Translations under genes and position numbers: made by a program
The notes under the pieces: generated by a model
The model's database searches: none
What the model saw: the letters and a program-made list of their open reading frames with translations, nothing else
Told to the model about the DNA's origin: nothing
Source of the DNA: Pirellulales bacterium
Lineage (GTDB): Bacteria > Planctomycetota > Planctomycetia > Pirellulales > JANQPP01
Length of the DNA stretch: 45,498 nucleotides
Assembly (NCBI GenBank): GCA_028289405.1
Contig: JANQPP010000157.1
Span: 1 to 45,498 of the forward strand
Direction of reading: 5' to 3'
Part shown: one piece after another, positions 1 to 6,542 of the stretch
Layout: each line of letters starts with the position of its first letter
Numbering within the stretch: position 1 is the first letter of the stretch

Positions 1-1253
1 AATTCCTTGAGGCTCTCAGGCGTGACCTTGCGGACCGGCGAAGCACCGCCGTAGGCCAGGGCGACTTCGATCAAAAAGGGATTGCCGCGATAGACGGCGG
101 GAGGGCGGGTCGCCGCCGCGTAAAACTCCGCCGGCACGACCTGATGCAGCCCCTTGAGCAGCAGGTCCTCGCCAATGGGAGAAATGCAATCGGTGGCTGG
201 GGGTGGGATCCGCGTTTCTTGAACCGCCTGGTAGAGCCGCTCAATTTCGGGCATGGCGATCTTCTTGAGCGAGGTCCGCGTGCCCATCTCCGCCGCTTTG
301 CAGAGCCGCTGCGCGATGGTGGCGCTGGTGCGGGAAAAGTTCTCGATGAAAAACCGCGAAATCGTGGTCGCCGAGGATTCCTTAATCATCGCCGCCAAAC
401 GCCCCAACTCGACGCCGTAAGGATGTGGTTTGATCTCCTTGGGCTCCGCCGGCAGGATCTCAGTTGATCGTTCGTAGGTGCGGCTTTGCCCCTCCGGGTC
501 CAGATAATGGATCGTCACATGCGGGTTGGCGATGGCCGTCTGCTCCAGGTATTCGTCCACGCTTCCGCGGCCCCGCTGGTACCGCGCTTCCAACTCGATG
601 GTGACCCGAGTTCCCTTGGGAATATCGACCCATTCAATGCCATGGTTCTCGATGGCGGCGCGTCCCCGATCGCCCGGCGGGATGTCGACCCCTTCCCCCT
701 TGCCGTTGAGGATCTCCGGGCGGTTGAACTTCGTATCGATCTTGATTTCGTAGTAGTGGGCCGGCTTCCGGGGCGAAATCCGGGAAATGATTTTCACGGG
801 CACGCCAGTGGTGAGCACGCCGTACATGCCCGCCGCACTGATTCCAATCCCTTGTTGGCCCCGGCTCATCCGCAGCCGGTGAAACTTCGAGCCGTACAGC
901 AACTTCCCGAAGATCAGCGGGATCTGCTTTTTGACGATGCCCGGTCCGTTGTCTTGGACACCGACCTTGTAGCGATTGGTGCCCGTGGACTCCACATGCA
1001 CCCAAATCTCGGGGACGATGCCCGCTTCCTCGCAGGCATCCAGCGAGTTATCGACCGCTTCCTTGATGGTCGTCAGCAAGGCTTTGCGGGGATTGTCGAA
1101 GCCGAGCAGGTGGCGGTTCTTGGCGAAAAACTCGCTGACGGAAATGTCGCGCTGGCTGGCGGCCATGCTCTTCGCGGTCGCGCGGCGGCGCGGCGTCCGT
1201 TTGGTTCGCGCGGAGCCGTTGAGGGAAGCGGTGGACGCTTCTGTCGATGCCAT
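1..1253 (-). CDS. top6B: DNA topoisomerase VI subunit B (partial, 3' end off the window)
   Basis: ATPase subunit of the type IIB topoisomerase, which with subunit A passes one duplex through another to relax and decatenate DNA. I translated the minus strand from ATG 1253 and it stays open for 417 codons to the window edge. The N-terminal part has the SVSEFFAKNRHLLGF-type opening, then the GHKL ATP-binding motifs: KEAVDNSLDACEEAG (N box), DNGPGI (G1 box) and GQQGIGISAAGMYG (G2 box). The helix-two-turn-helix and transducer regions follow. Archaeal B subunits are about 530 residues, so roughly the last quarter is missing. AGGAG lies 10 nt before the ATG. A Ser/Thr/Ala-rich, basic N-terminal tail of about 30 residues precedes the conserved start. 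Subunit A would be expected beyond position 1 but cannot be seen. Topo VI is typical of archaea and plants and sporadic in bacteria. Confidence 0.93.
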   Translation of the reverse strand, partial: MASTEASTASLNGSARTKRTPRRRATAKSMAASQRDISVSEFFAKNRHLLGFDNPRKALLTTIKEAVDNSLDACEEAGIVPEIWVHVESTGTNRYKVGVQDNGPGIVKKQIPLIFGKLLYGSKFHRLRMSRGQQGIGISAAGMYGVLTTGVPVKIISRISPRKPAHYYEIKIDTKFNRPEILNGKGEGVDIPPGDRGRAAIENHGIEWVDIPKGTRVTIELEARYQRGRGSVDEYLEQTAIANPHVTIHYLDPEGQSRTYERSTEILPAEPKEIKPHPYGVELGRLAAMIKESSATTISRFFIENFSRTSATIAQRLCKAAEMGTRTSLKKIAMPEIERLYQAVQETRIPPPATDCISPIGEDLLLKGLHQVVPAEFYAAATRPPAVYRGNPFLIEVALAYGGASPVRKVTPESLKE

Positions 1254-1621
1254 CGAGGTGTCACTCCTTTGATTTTCTCATCCTGGTGGTGTGGATATTT
1301 TCATTTGCCACCATAACTTGCCCTGGAATCTGGGCTTATGGCAAGCCGGCGTGGCCCGTGAAGCGCGCTGCGGGGACCAGCGAAAAGCCGTGAACCCGCA
1401 TCCCCAGCTTGAGCTACACTAGTGAGACGAACGCACTTGTGAGCGCGGCGACGCACCCCCATGGCGAACCAGCCAGAAGGGCCGGATTATAACGGCCTGC
1501 CCACATTGTTCCCAGGCGGAACCCGGCGGGCGAGCCGGCGGCGCGTTCACAAGAGAGACGAAGTTTGCCCGCGTTCTTGATGCCCATTTGATGTTTGACC
1601 ATCCAAAGGAGAAGTCCAACC
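1254..1621. other. Intergenic region between divergent genes
   Basis: This 368-bp spacer separates the topoisomerase VI B start (minus) from a small secreted protein start (plus) and must carry both promoters. A TATAAC box at 1488-1493 is the only -10-like sequence I noticed, and it has no convincing -35 partner. Short reading frames here on the minus strand overlap the neighbouring gene and look like chance frames of GC-rich DNA. I see no RNA gene or repeat. Confidence 0.5.
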
Positions 1622-1948
1622 ATGTCCGCACGCTCGTGTCGTCGGTGTCTGTTTCTCGCGGCCGTTTTGGCGATTGTCCTGGGGCTGCAAGCCACGAGCG
1701 ATGCCCAGGTCGTGGTTTCCTCCGGTTCGTGGTATGGCGTCTATCAGCAGGGGAATGCTGCGGGCGGTTATTACGGTACACCCGCACCGTCGTATCTCTC
1801 CCCTCGACCGACGCCCGCCTATGTGGGCCACACGTATATCACGTATCCGCCCTTGGCGCCGCACAACTACCTGCACCGACATACCCGGTTCTATTCGGGC
1901 CGTGGGCTGCGAGGCGGTCGTTCTTTTTCGATCATTCATTGGCGATAG
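1622..1948 (+). CDS. Small secreted Gly/Tyr-rich protein
   Basis: This 108-residue protein starts at ATG 1622, preceded by AAAGGAG at good spacing. The start in the same frame at 1595 has no such site. Residues 1-30 form a classical signal peptide: a basic start (MSARSCRR), a hydrophobic core (LFLAAVLAIVLGLQ) and a probable cut after ATSDA. The mature part is rich in Gly, Tyr, Ser, Pro and His and has no domain I recognise. The next gene codes for a protein of the same build 66 nt downstream on the same strand, so the two are probably co-expressed exported proteins of the planctomycete envelope or extracellular space (inference). Function unknown. Confidence 0.75.
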   Translation: MSARSCRRCLFLAAVLAIVLGLQATSDAQVVVSSGSWYGVYQQGNAAGGYYGTPAPSYLSPRPTPAYVGHTYITYPPLAPHNYLHRHTRFYSGRGLRGGRSFSIIHWR

Positions 1949-2014
1949 TTGGTGGTCGTTGAGAAGAATTTCATTCGCGATGGTTCCACTTCAGTAAACC
2001 CGGAGGTCCAATTC

Positions 2015-2374
2015 ATGTTGCATCGTAAACCGCGCCGCGCATGGTGGCTCCTGATTCTGGCATTTTTGGCACTGGTCTTATTCGCGCAGACCGCTGACGC
2101 CGCTGGCAGGTGGCGCGGACGATGGTTTGGCGGCGGTGCGGCCTGGCAGGGCGGTTATGCTCATCCCGCATGGGGGACGTCGGTGGCCCTTGTCGTGCCT
2201 CCCACCGCCAGATTTCAGACCCATTATCAATGGGGCGTTCCCAGCGCCTATATGACACGCATCGGTCCCCAGATGGGACCGGGCACGGTCATCCCTTACG
2301 GCGGTCGGCCTACTCCCGCCTGGCCCGGCCATACGAACCAACTCGGCGTCTATCCGTTGCGAGGGCCCTGGTAA
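2015..2374 (+). CDS. Small secreted Gly/Trp/Tyr-rich protein
   Basis: A 119-residue protein. The start is ATG 2015, which follows CGGAGG 7-8 nt upstream. An earlier in-frame TTG at 1949 lacks a ribosome site. The N-terminus MLHRKPRRAWW is basic and is followed by a hydrophobic stretch (LLILAFLALVLFAQ) with a likely signal-peptidase cut after TADA. The mature chain is rich in Gly, Trp, Pro and Arg and ends in LRGPW. It resembles the preceding small secreted protein in size, signal peptide and composition. A good rho-independent terminator lies about 50 nt after the stop codon, so the pair probably forms one transcription unit. I recognise no family. Confidence 0.75.
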   Translation: MLHRKPRRAWWLLILAFLALVLFAQTADAAGRWRGRWFGGGAAWQGGYAHPAWGTSVALVVPPTARFQTHYQWGVPSAYMTRIGPQMGPGTVIPYGGRPTPAWPGHTNQLGVYPLRGPW

Positions 2375-2421
2375 TTCCCGCGAATCTTCGAATTCGCCTC
2401 TGCGTACATTCCATGGGGCAC

Positions 2422-2463
2422 CGTCGTGAAAGTCTTTGGATGGGCTTTCGCGGCGGTTTTTTT
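2422..2463 (+). terminator. Rho-independent terminator after the small secreted gene pair
   Basis: CGTCGTGAAAG (2422-2432) pairs with CTTTCGCGGCG (2445-2455) over 11 bp, two of them G-T wobbles, with a 12-nt loop. It is followed by seven T residues at 2457-2463. It sits about 50 nt downstream of the stop codon at 2374, the classical position. Confidence 0.8.
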
Positions 2464-2645
2464 CGTGCGAGCTGGCTTCCAATCGTGCCCGTGATGGACA
2501 GCCGAACCGGGTCGGTTGCATAAGACGGGGATTCTGGCAAAATAGGGGGCCGTTGTGCGGCTCAGCCGGCAGGCTGGCTTCACGATCCAACTACCCCTGC
2601 TCACACGATGCGAGTTGATTCGCGGAAAGACCGAGGAGAATACGT

Positions 2646-3641
2646 ATGGCACGCCCCGTCACTTTGTTCACGGGCCAATGGGCTGATCTCAAAATCGAGG
2701 ACATGGCGCGGAAGGCGAGCGAATTCGGTTACGACGGTATCGAATTGGCCTGCTGGGGCGACCATTTCGAGGTCAATAAGGCCCTCGAAGATGACGGATA
2801 CTGCCAGGCGAAGCGGGACTTGCTGGCCAGCCACGATCTGCAACTCTTCGCCATTAGCAACCACCTCGTCGGCCAGGCCGTGCTGGATCCCATCGACGAA
2901 CGGCACAAGGCGATTGTGCCCGATTACGTCTGGGGAGATGGCAATCCCCAAGGCGTCAACGAGCGAGCCGCCGAGGAATTGAAAAACACGGCTCGTGCCG
3001 CCCAAAAGCTGGGCGTGAGCGTGGTAAACGGGTTCACCGGTTCCAGCATTTGGCACCTGCTGTATTCCTTCCCGCCCGTGTCCCCGCGGACGATCGAGGA
3101 CGGTTTCAAGCTGTTCGCGGACCGCTTTCATCCAATTCTGGATGTCTTCCGTGATTGCGGCGTGAAGTTCGGCCTGGAAGTGCATCCCACGGAGATCGCG
3201 TTTGACATCTACACGGCGGAGAAAGCACTCGACGCCTTGGGAGGCCGGCCTGAATTCGGATTCAACTTTGATCCCAGCCACCTGCATTGGCAGGGGGTCG
3301 ATTCCGTGGAGTTCATCCGCGCTTTCCCAGACCGCATCTATCACGTGCATGTCAAGGACGCGATTGTCACGCTCAATGGACGGACCGGCATCCTAGCCAG
3401 CCATCTCAATTTCGGCGATCCCCGCCGAGGTTGGGACTTCCGTTCACCGGGCCGGGGCGGCGTGAATTTCGAGGAGATTATCCGTGCCCTCAACGCGGTC
3501 AACTACCAAGGCCCCCTCTCCATCGAGTGGGAAGACAGCGGCATGGACCGTGAGGCGGGAGCCCGGGAAGCCTGCAAGTTCACGAAGGAACTCGACTTCG
3601 CCCCGAGCGGCCGCGCCTTCGATTCGGCCTTTGAAGAGTAG
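2646..3641 (+). CDS. Sugar phosphate isomerase/epimerase (xylose-isomerase-like TIM barrel)
   Basis: This 331-residue protein belongs to the AP-endonuclease-2/xylose-isomerase-like TIM-barrel superfamily, cytoplasmic enzymes that interconvert sugars, sugar acids or inositols using a divalent metal. Expected metal ligands can be seen: Glu in FGLEVHPTE, Asp/His in FNFDPSHLHW, His in YHVHVKDA and the C-terminal Glu in LSIEWEDSG. The N-terminus begins directly with a barrel strand and carries no signal peptide, unlike many planctomycete paralogues that are Tat-exported. GAGGAG precedes the ATG by about 7 nt. It stands alone between terminators, so its substrate cannot be inferred from neighbours. 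Confidence 0.9.
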   Translation: MARPVTLFTGQWADLKIEDMARKASEFGYDGIELACWGDHFEVNKALEDDGYCQAKRDLLASHDLQLFAISNHLVGQAVLDPIDERHKAIVPDYVWGDGNPQGVNERAAEELKNTARAAQKLGVSVVNGFTGSSIWHLLYSFPPVSPRTIEDGFKLFADRFHPILDVFRDCGVKFGLEVHPTEIAFDIYTAEKALDALGGRPEFGFNFDPSHLHWQGVDSVEFIRAFPDRIYHVHVKDAIVTLNGRTGILASHLNFGDPRRGWDFRSPGRGGVNFEEIIRALNAVNYQGPLSIEWEDSGMDREAGAREACKFTKELDFAPSGRAFDSAFEE

Positions 3642-3691
3642 GCGGCGTCTCGAAGCCATGAGCCGCTTTGTCTCGGCGTGAACGACGAAGT

Positions 3692-3720
3692 GCACGCTAG
3701 GGTTCGTGCGCGGAGTTTTT
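3692..3720 (+). terminator. Possible terminator after the isomerase gene
   Basis: GCACG (3692-3696) can pair with CGTGC (3705-3709) around an 8-nt loop, and a run of six T follows at 3716-3721 after a 6-nt gap. The short stem and the gap make this only moderately convincing, but its place 50-80 nt after the stop at 3641 fits. Confidence 0.45.
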
Positions 3721-3732
3721 TAGGGTTATAAT
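3703..3732 (+). promoter_or_regulatory. Candidate sigma70-type promoter for the DUF1559 gene
   Basis: A perfect -10 hexamer TATAAT lies at 3727-3732. The best -35 candidate is TTCGTG at 3703-3708 with an 18-bp spacer, a poor match. The predicted start is about 3739, some 85 nt before the ATG at 3824. The site overlaps the presumed terminator of the preceding gene. Confidence 0.45.
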
Positions 3733-3823
3733 CCGCAGTGTCCGAATTCGGTTCGGCGCGGCAGGGGCTTTGCCTTTCGTTCGTGCCGGAATTCCTGCCG
3801 TTTGCCCGCCTGGAGAACCCGCC

Positions 3824-4735
3824 ATGCCGCGACGTCGTGCGTTCACGTTGGTCGAATTGCTCGTGGTGATCGCCATCATCGGTGTGCTGGTGGCACTGCT
3901 GCTCCCGGCAGTGCAATCCGCCCGCGAATCGGCCCGGCGGATGCATTGCGTGAACAACCTCAAGCAATTGGGGCTGGCCATGCACGCCTATCACGACGTG
4001 CATGAAGTGCTCCCCTTTGCCTGCGGCTACTACATCGCTCAAACGGGGACTTTCGCCTCCGCCTTGCTGCCGCACATCGAACAGCAGAACGTATTCGACC
4101 TTTTTAATTTCGACCAGGATGTCACGCATCCGGATAATCTGAATGCCATCACCACCGTGGTCTCCACGTTCGTCTGCCCCACCGACGAAGGGAGCAACCG
4201 GCCCATTCGGGACGACATCTTCCCCGATGGTGGGCACAATCCTCGCCGGGCCCACAGCCTGTGGTATCCCGTAAGCATGGGACCCACCCATCCCGATTCC
4301 TGCCCTTATTGCCCAGGCCGCGCCGGACTGGACAACTACTGCTGCCAAGGGAACAACCTGGGGACCAATCCGCCCAACAATTCGGTCGGCATGTTCGGCC
4401 GTTGGCCGAAGGGGAAGACCTTCGCGGAAATCGTGGATGGGCTCTCCAACACGCTGATGCTGGGAGAGACCATACCCATCCACTGCATCTTCAACGGCGC
4501 GTACAACCAGAACTATCCCGTACTTCCTACCACGATTCCCCTAAACACCATGGAATCGGATGAAGGCGTCCGGGGCACTTGGTTCCGTACCTGCGGCTTC
4601 AAGAGCATGCATCCCGGCGGAGCCAACTTTTGCATGGGGGATGGCAGCGTCCACTTCTTCCCCACGGAGATCGACTTCCGGCTCTATAACAACCTGGGCA
4701 CCCGCGAAGGGGGCGAGGCGGTCAGCGTACCTTGA
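3824..4735 (+). CDS. DUF1559 domain-containing protein (prepilin-like N-terminus)
   Basis: A 303-residue protein of the DUF1559 family, hugely expanded in planctomycetes. It has a type IV prepilin/pseudopilin-style N-terminus: a short basic leader, then FTLVELLVVIAIIGVLVALL with the glutamate at position +5 of the predicted mature chain. The conserved QSARESARRMHCVNNLKQ segment follows. The family C-terminal signature is present (MHPGGANFCMGDGS, His followed nine residues later by Asp-Gly). The protein is probably processed by a prepilin peptidase and anchored in the membrane or assembled into a pseudopilus-like structure; its role is unknown. The start at 3824 is chosen because GGAGA precedes it and the leader is then the right length. 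A lipoprotein gene follows 22 nt later, a common partner. Confidence 0.92.
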   Translation: MPRRRAFTLVELLVVIAIIGVLVALLLPAVQSARESARRMHCVNNLKQLGLAMHAYHDVHEVLPFACGYYIAQTGTFASALLPHIEQQNVFDLFNFDQDVTHPDNLNAITTVVSTFVCPTDEGSNRPIRDDIFPDGGHNPRRAHSLWYPVSMGPTHPDSCPYCPGRAGLDNYCCQGNNLGTNPPNNSVGMFGRWPKGKTFAEIVDGLSNTLMLGETIPIHCIFNGAYNQNYPVLPTTIPLNTMESDEGVRGTWFRTCGFKSMHPGGANFCMGDGSVHFFPTEIDFRLYNNLGTREGGEAVSVP

Positions 4736-4757
4736 GCGCAAATAAAGGGGCATATTC

Positions 4758-5213
4758 ATGCGGCAGATTCATGCGACGGTTCGTGATTTCCGCTGGCTGA
4801 TCCTGTTGGCGAGTTTGTCGTTAATCGCGACAGGCTGTAGCGACAACGGATTGGAAATGATTCCCGTCTCGGGCACCGTGACGTTCGACGGCGGTGAATG
4901 CCCGGCGGAGGGTTCGCTCTATTTTATTCCCGTGGAGCCGCCTCCCGGCATCCCCATGCGGCCCGGGACCGGAGACTTCGATAGGGACGGGGCCTATGCC
5001 GTGAAATCATTCAAGCCCGGAGACGGCCTGCTGCCGGGCAAGTACCAAGTCCGCATCGAATGCTGGGAAGTGCCTCCCAACATGGAGGGCCGCCCCGTGA
5101 AGAGCTTCATCCCCCAGCGGTATCACGTGGCCGAGGAGAGCGGCTTCGAACTGGATGTCCCCTCCGGCTCCGGTGCCATCACGTTCGACGTCCCCCTGAC
5201 GAGCGAGCCTTAA
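4758..5213 (+). CDS. Small lipoprotein, transthyretin/carboxypeptidase-regulatory-like
   Basis: A 151-residue predicted lipoprotein. Residues 1-27 are a lipoprotein signal peptide with lipobox IATGC, giving a lipidated Cys27. The mature part begins with VSGTVTFDGG, the start of a Greek-key beta domain of the carboxypeptidase-regulatory/transthyretin-like type that is frequent in planctomycetes, and contains LLPGKYQVRIE in a later strand. AAAGGGG precedes the ATG and the gene lies 22 nt after the DUF1559 gene, so the two are almost certainly one operon. The same pairing recurs at 34.2-35.7 kb, which suggests a functional link between the pseudopilin-like protein and the lipoprotein (inference). 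The precise role is unknown. Confidence 0.82.
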   Translation: MRQIHATVRDFRWLILLASLSLIATGCSDNGLEMIPVSGTVTFDGGECPAEGSLYFIPVEPPPGIPMRPGTGDFDRDGAYAVKSFKPGDGLLPGKYQVRIECWEVPPNMEGRPVKSFIPQRYHVAEESGFELDVPSGSGAITFDVPLTSEP

Positions 5214-5217
5214 GCGG

Positions 5218-5234
5218 CAGGAACTTCGTTCCTG
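5218..5234 (+). terminator. Hairpin after the lipoprotein gene
   Basis: CAGGAAC (5218-5224) and GTTCCTG (5228-5234) form a perfect 7-bp stem around TTC, five nt after the stop codon at 5213. There is no T-run, so it may be a transcript-end stabiliser rather than an intrinsic terminator. Confidence 0.35.
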
Positions 5235-5362
5235 TTCCAGGCGTTCGCAAAAACTGTTGGTGCGAGGAATGGCGGCTATTTGAGTTTAGATTCAGCTCAA
5301 TCTCGTTTCGACTTTTCTGAAATTCTGTTCGGTCAGGCATCTTTGGAAACCCATCCCGCCGC

Positions 5363-5391
5363 TTGACGTTCGGGAAACACCTATCGAAAAT
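5363..5391 (+). promoter_or_regulatory. Candidate promoter of the retron RNA
   Basis: TTGACG (5363-5368, five of six consensus bases) is separated by 17 bp from GAAAAT (5386-5391, four of six). The predicted start is near 5398, exactly where the hairpin-rich RNA and its 5' pairing arm begin. The agreement between promoter position and RNA structure is the main support. Confidence 0.45.
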
Positions 5392-5395
5392 GCGG

Positions 5396-5512
5396 ACGCC
5401 TTGGCGGTGCGAAAGCACGGGCCGATGTTTCGTCGGCCGGGGCGCGATGCCGCCCTGAGAACTCCTACGCATGCGCAGCGAAGAATTTTCTTCGCCACGC
5501 CTAGCAAGGCAT
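5396..5512 (+). ncRNA. Candidate retron msr-msd non-coding RNA
   Basis: A hairpin-rich stretch sits directly upstream of a retron-type reverse transcriptase, where the msr-msd RNA is normally found. The ends can pair as a1/a2 arms: GCCTTG (5398-5403) with CAAGGC (5505-5510), extendable with bulges to 5413/5491. The CCTTGGCG stretch after a1 resembles, from memory, CCTTAGCG around the branching G of retron Ec86. Next come GTGC-GAAA-GCAC (5407-5418), a stem 5420-5438 whose loop contains TTT (GGCCGA, loop TGTTTCG, TCGGCC), and GGGCG/CGCCC (5440-5455). A UUU loop is a known recognition feature for some retron reverse transcriptases. The presumed msd part (about 5456-5504) has a palindromic stem GCGAAGAA/TTCTTCGC (5478-5495), implying a short msDNA. 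Structure and ends are hand-drawn, not computed. Confidence 0.5.
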
Positions 5513-5513
5513 G

Positions 5514-5548
5514 AAGCGGCCGGCATCCCGTCGGCCGTTTCTGTTTTT
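5514..5548 (+). terminator. Intrinsic-terminator-like hairpin between retron RNA and RT gene
   Basis: CGGCCG (5517-5522) pairs with CGGCCG (5532-5537). The stem extends outward by a G-T and two A-T pairs to 5514/5540, with a 9-nt loop, and is followed by CTGTTTTT (5541-5548). It lies just after the a2 arm and 31 nt before the reverse transcriptase ATG. It could end the abundant RNA while letting some transcripts read into the gene. Confidence 0.6.
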
Positions 5549-5579
5549 GGCCGTTGCGATTTCACGAAAAGGCGGCTTC

Positions 5580-6485
5580 ATGCTGCGTTGGCTATTGACG
5601 CGCGTCGTATTCCGTCCCTGGCACTGGCTTCGCTGCCGGCTGGGGCTGGGCCGTTCCGTGGCCGAGTTGGCGTCGCGGCTGGAAATGTCCGTGGACAACT
5701 TGAGGACTTTCCAGCCGAAGTACCGCCAGGCAAGCATCGCCAAACGTACGGGCGGTGTTCGGCATTTGTCGATTCCCAGCGATGAAACCAAAGCCTTGCA
5801 GCGGCGTCTGCTCGCGCGAGTGCTACGTGGACTGCGGGCCCATCCGGCGGCGTGCGCCTACGAGCGGGGTCGGTCGATTACGAATAACGCCGCGCCGCAT
5901 GTCGGCAGGGCGGTCGTGGTCAAGCTGGACGTCGTCGATTTTTTTCCGGCGACCCACGCGGATCGCATAGAACGCTATTTTCGGCGTATTGGGTGGAACC
6001 GAGAGGCCGCGAGACTGCTCACCAAACTGACGACGTATCAAGATGGACTTCCGCAGGGCGCGCCCACCAGCCCCCGGTTGAGCAACCTCGTTAACTTCAG
6101 TATCGACGTCCGGCTGGAGCGATTGGCGGCTCGGCGCCGTGCCCGGTACACCCGCTACGCGGACGACATCACCTTTTCAGTCGAACGCGACCAGCCGCGG
6201 CGCGTGCGGGGCATCGTCCAATCGGCGCGGCGCATCCTCAAAGTGCATGGCTACGAGCTGCATCGGAACAAGAAGTTGAAAATCTTGCGCCGCCACCATC
6301 AGCAACTCGTGACGGGACTGGTGGTCAACGAGCGGCTGAACGTGCCTCGAAGGAAGCGCCGTCAGCTCCGCGCCGTGCTACATCGGCTCAAAACGGGGCG
6401 CAATGCCACCATGACGCCGGAACAGCTCGCTGGCTGGAAGGGCGTGCTTGATATGGTCGCGAATCAAAGCAACCGACCAGGTTAG
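5580..6485 (+). CDS. Retron-type reverse transcriptase
   Basis: A 301-residue RNA-directed DNA polymerase that in retrons makes msDNA from the adjacent RNA, priming from a 2'-OH of a guanosine. RT motifs appear in order: KRTGGVRHLSIPS (55-67), ERGRSITNNAAPHVG (95-109), KLDVVDFF with catalytic Asp117 (115-122), LPQGAPTSPRLSN (157-169), RYADDITFS (192-200, catalytic Asp pair 195-196), GYELHRNKKLKI and LVTGLVVN (243-250). NAxxH (103-107) and VTG (244-246) are the signatures that separate retron RTs from group II intron and DGR enzymes. ATG 5580 is preferred over ATG 5511 because AAGG lies 7 nt upstream and the earlier start would put the terminator hairpin inside the gene. The protein is RT only, with no fused effector domain, and the next gene is a convergent dehydrogenase, so no effector partner is visible. 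Confidence 0.9.
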   Translation: MLRWLLTRVVFRPWHWLRCRLGLGRSVAELASRLEMSVDNLRTFQPKYRQASIAKRTGGVRHLSIPSDETKALQRRLLARVLRGLRAHPAACAYERGRSITNNAAPHVGRAVVVKLDVVDFFPATHADRIERYFRRIGWNREAARLLTKLTTYQDGLPQGAPTSPRLSNLVNFSIDVRLERLAARRRARYTRYADDITFSVERDQPRRVRGIVQSARRILKVHGYELHRNKKLKILRRHHQQLVTGLVVNERLNVPRRKRRQLRAVLHRLKTGRNATMTPEQLAGWKGVLDMVANQSNRPG

Positions 6486-6542
6486 AAATTTCCGTCTGAT
6501 TGCGCCTGGTGCGGAACGCTTCATGCATCAGCCGGGATCAAC

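Noticed and set aside
2601..3350. Long open frame on the minus strand inside the isomerase gene
   Set aside because: It is antisense to a well-supported TIM-barrel gene, lacks a ribosome site and has no recognisable features; GC-rich codon use explains the openness.
3503..4483. 326-codon antisense frame across the isomerase 3' end and the DUF1559 gene
   Set aside because: It spans two real plus-strand genes with family motifs and crosses their promoter/terminator region.
5239..5502. AGGCGT/ACGCCT pair as alternative a1/a2 arms of the retron RNA
   Set aside because: Only 6 bp, far from the promoter-like site and from any msr-like hairpins; 6-mer matches at this distance are expected by chance.
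5511..5579. Upstream in-frame ATG for the reverse transcriptase
   Set aside because: The 23 added residues would be encoded by the terminator-like hairpin and T-run, no ribosome site precedes ATG 5511, and ATG 5580 has one.
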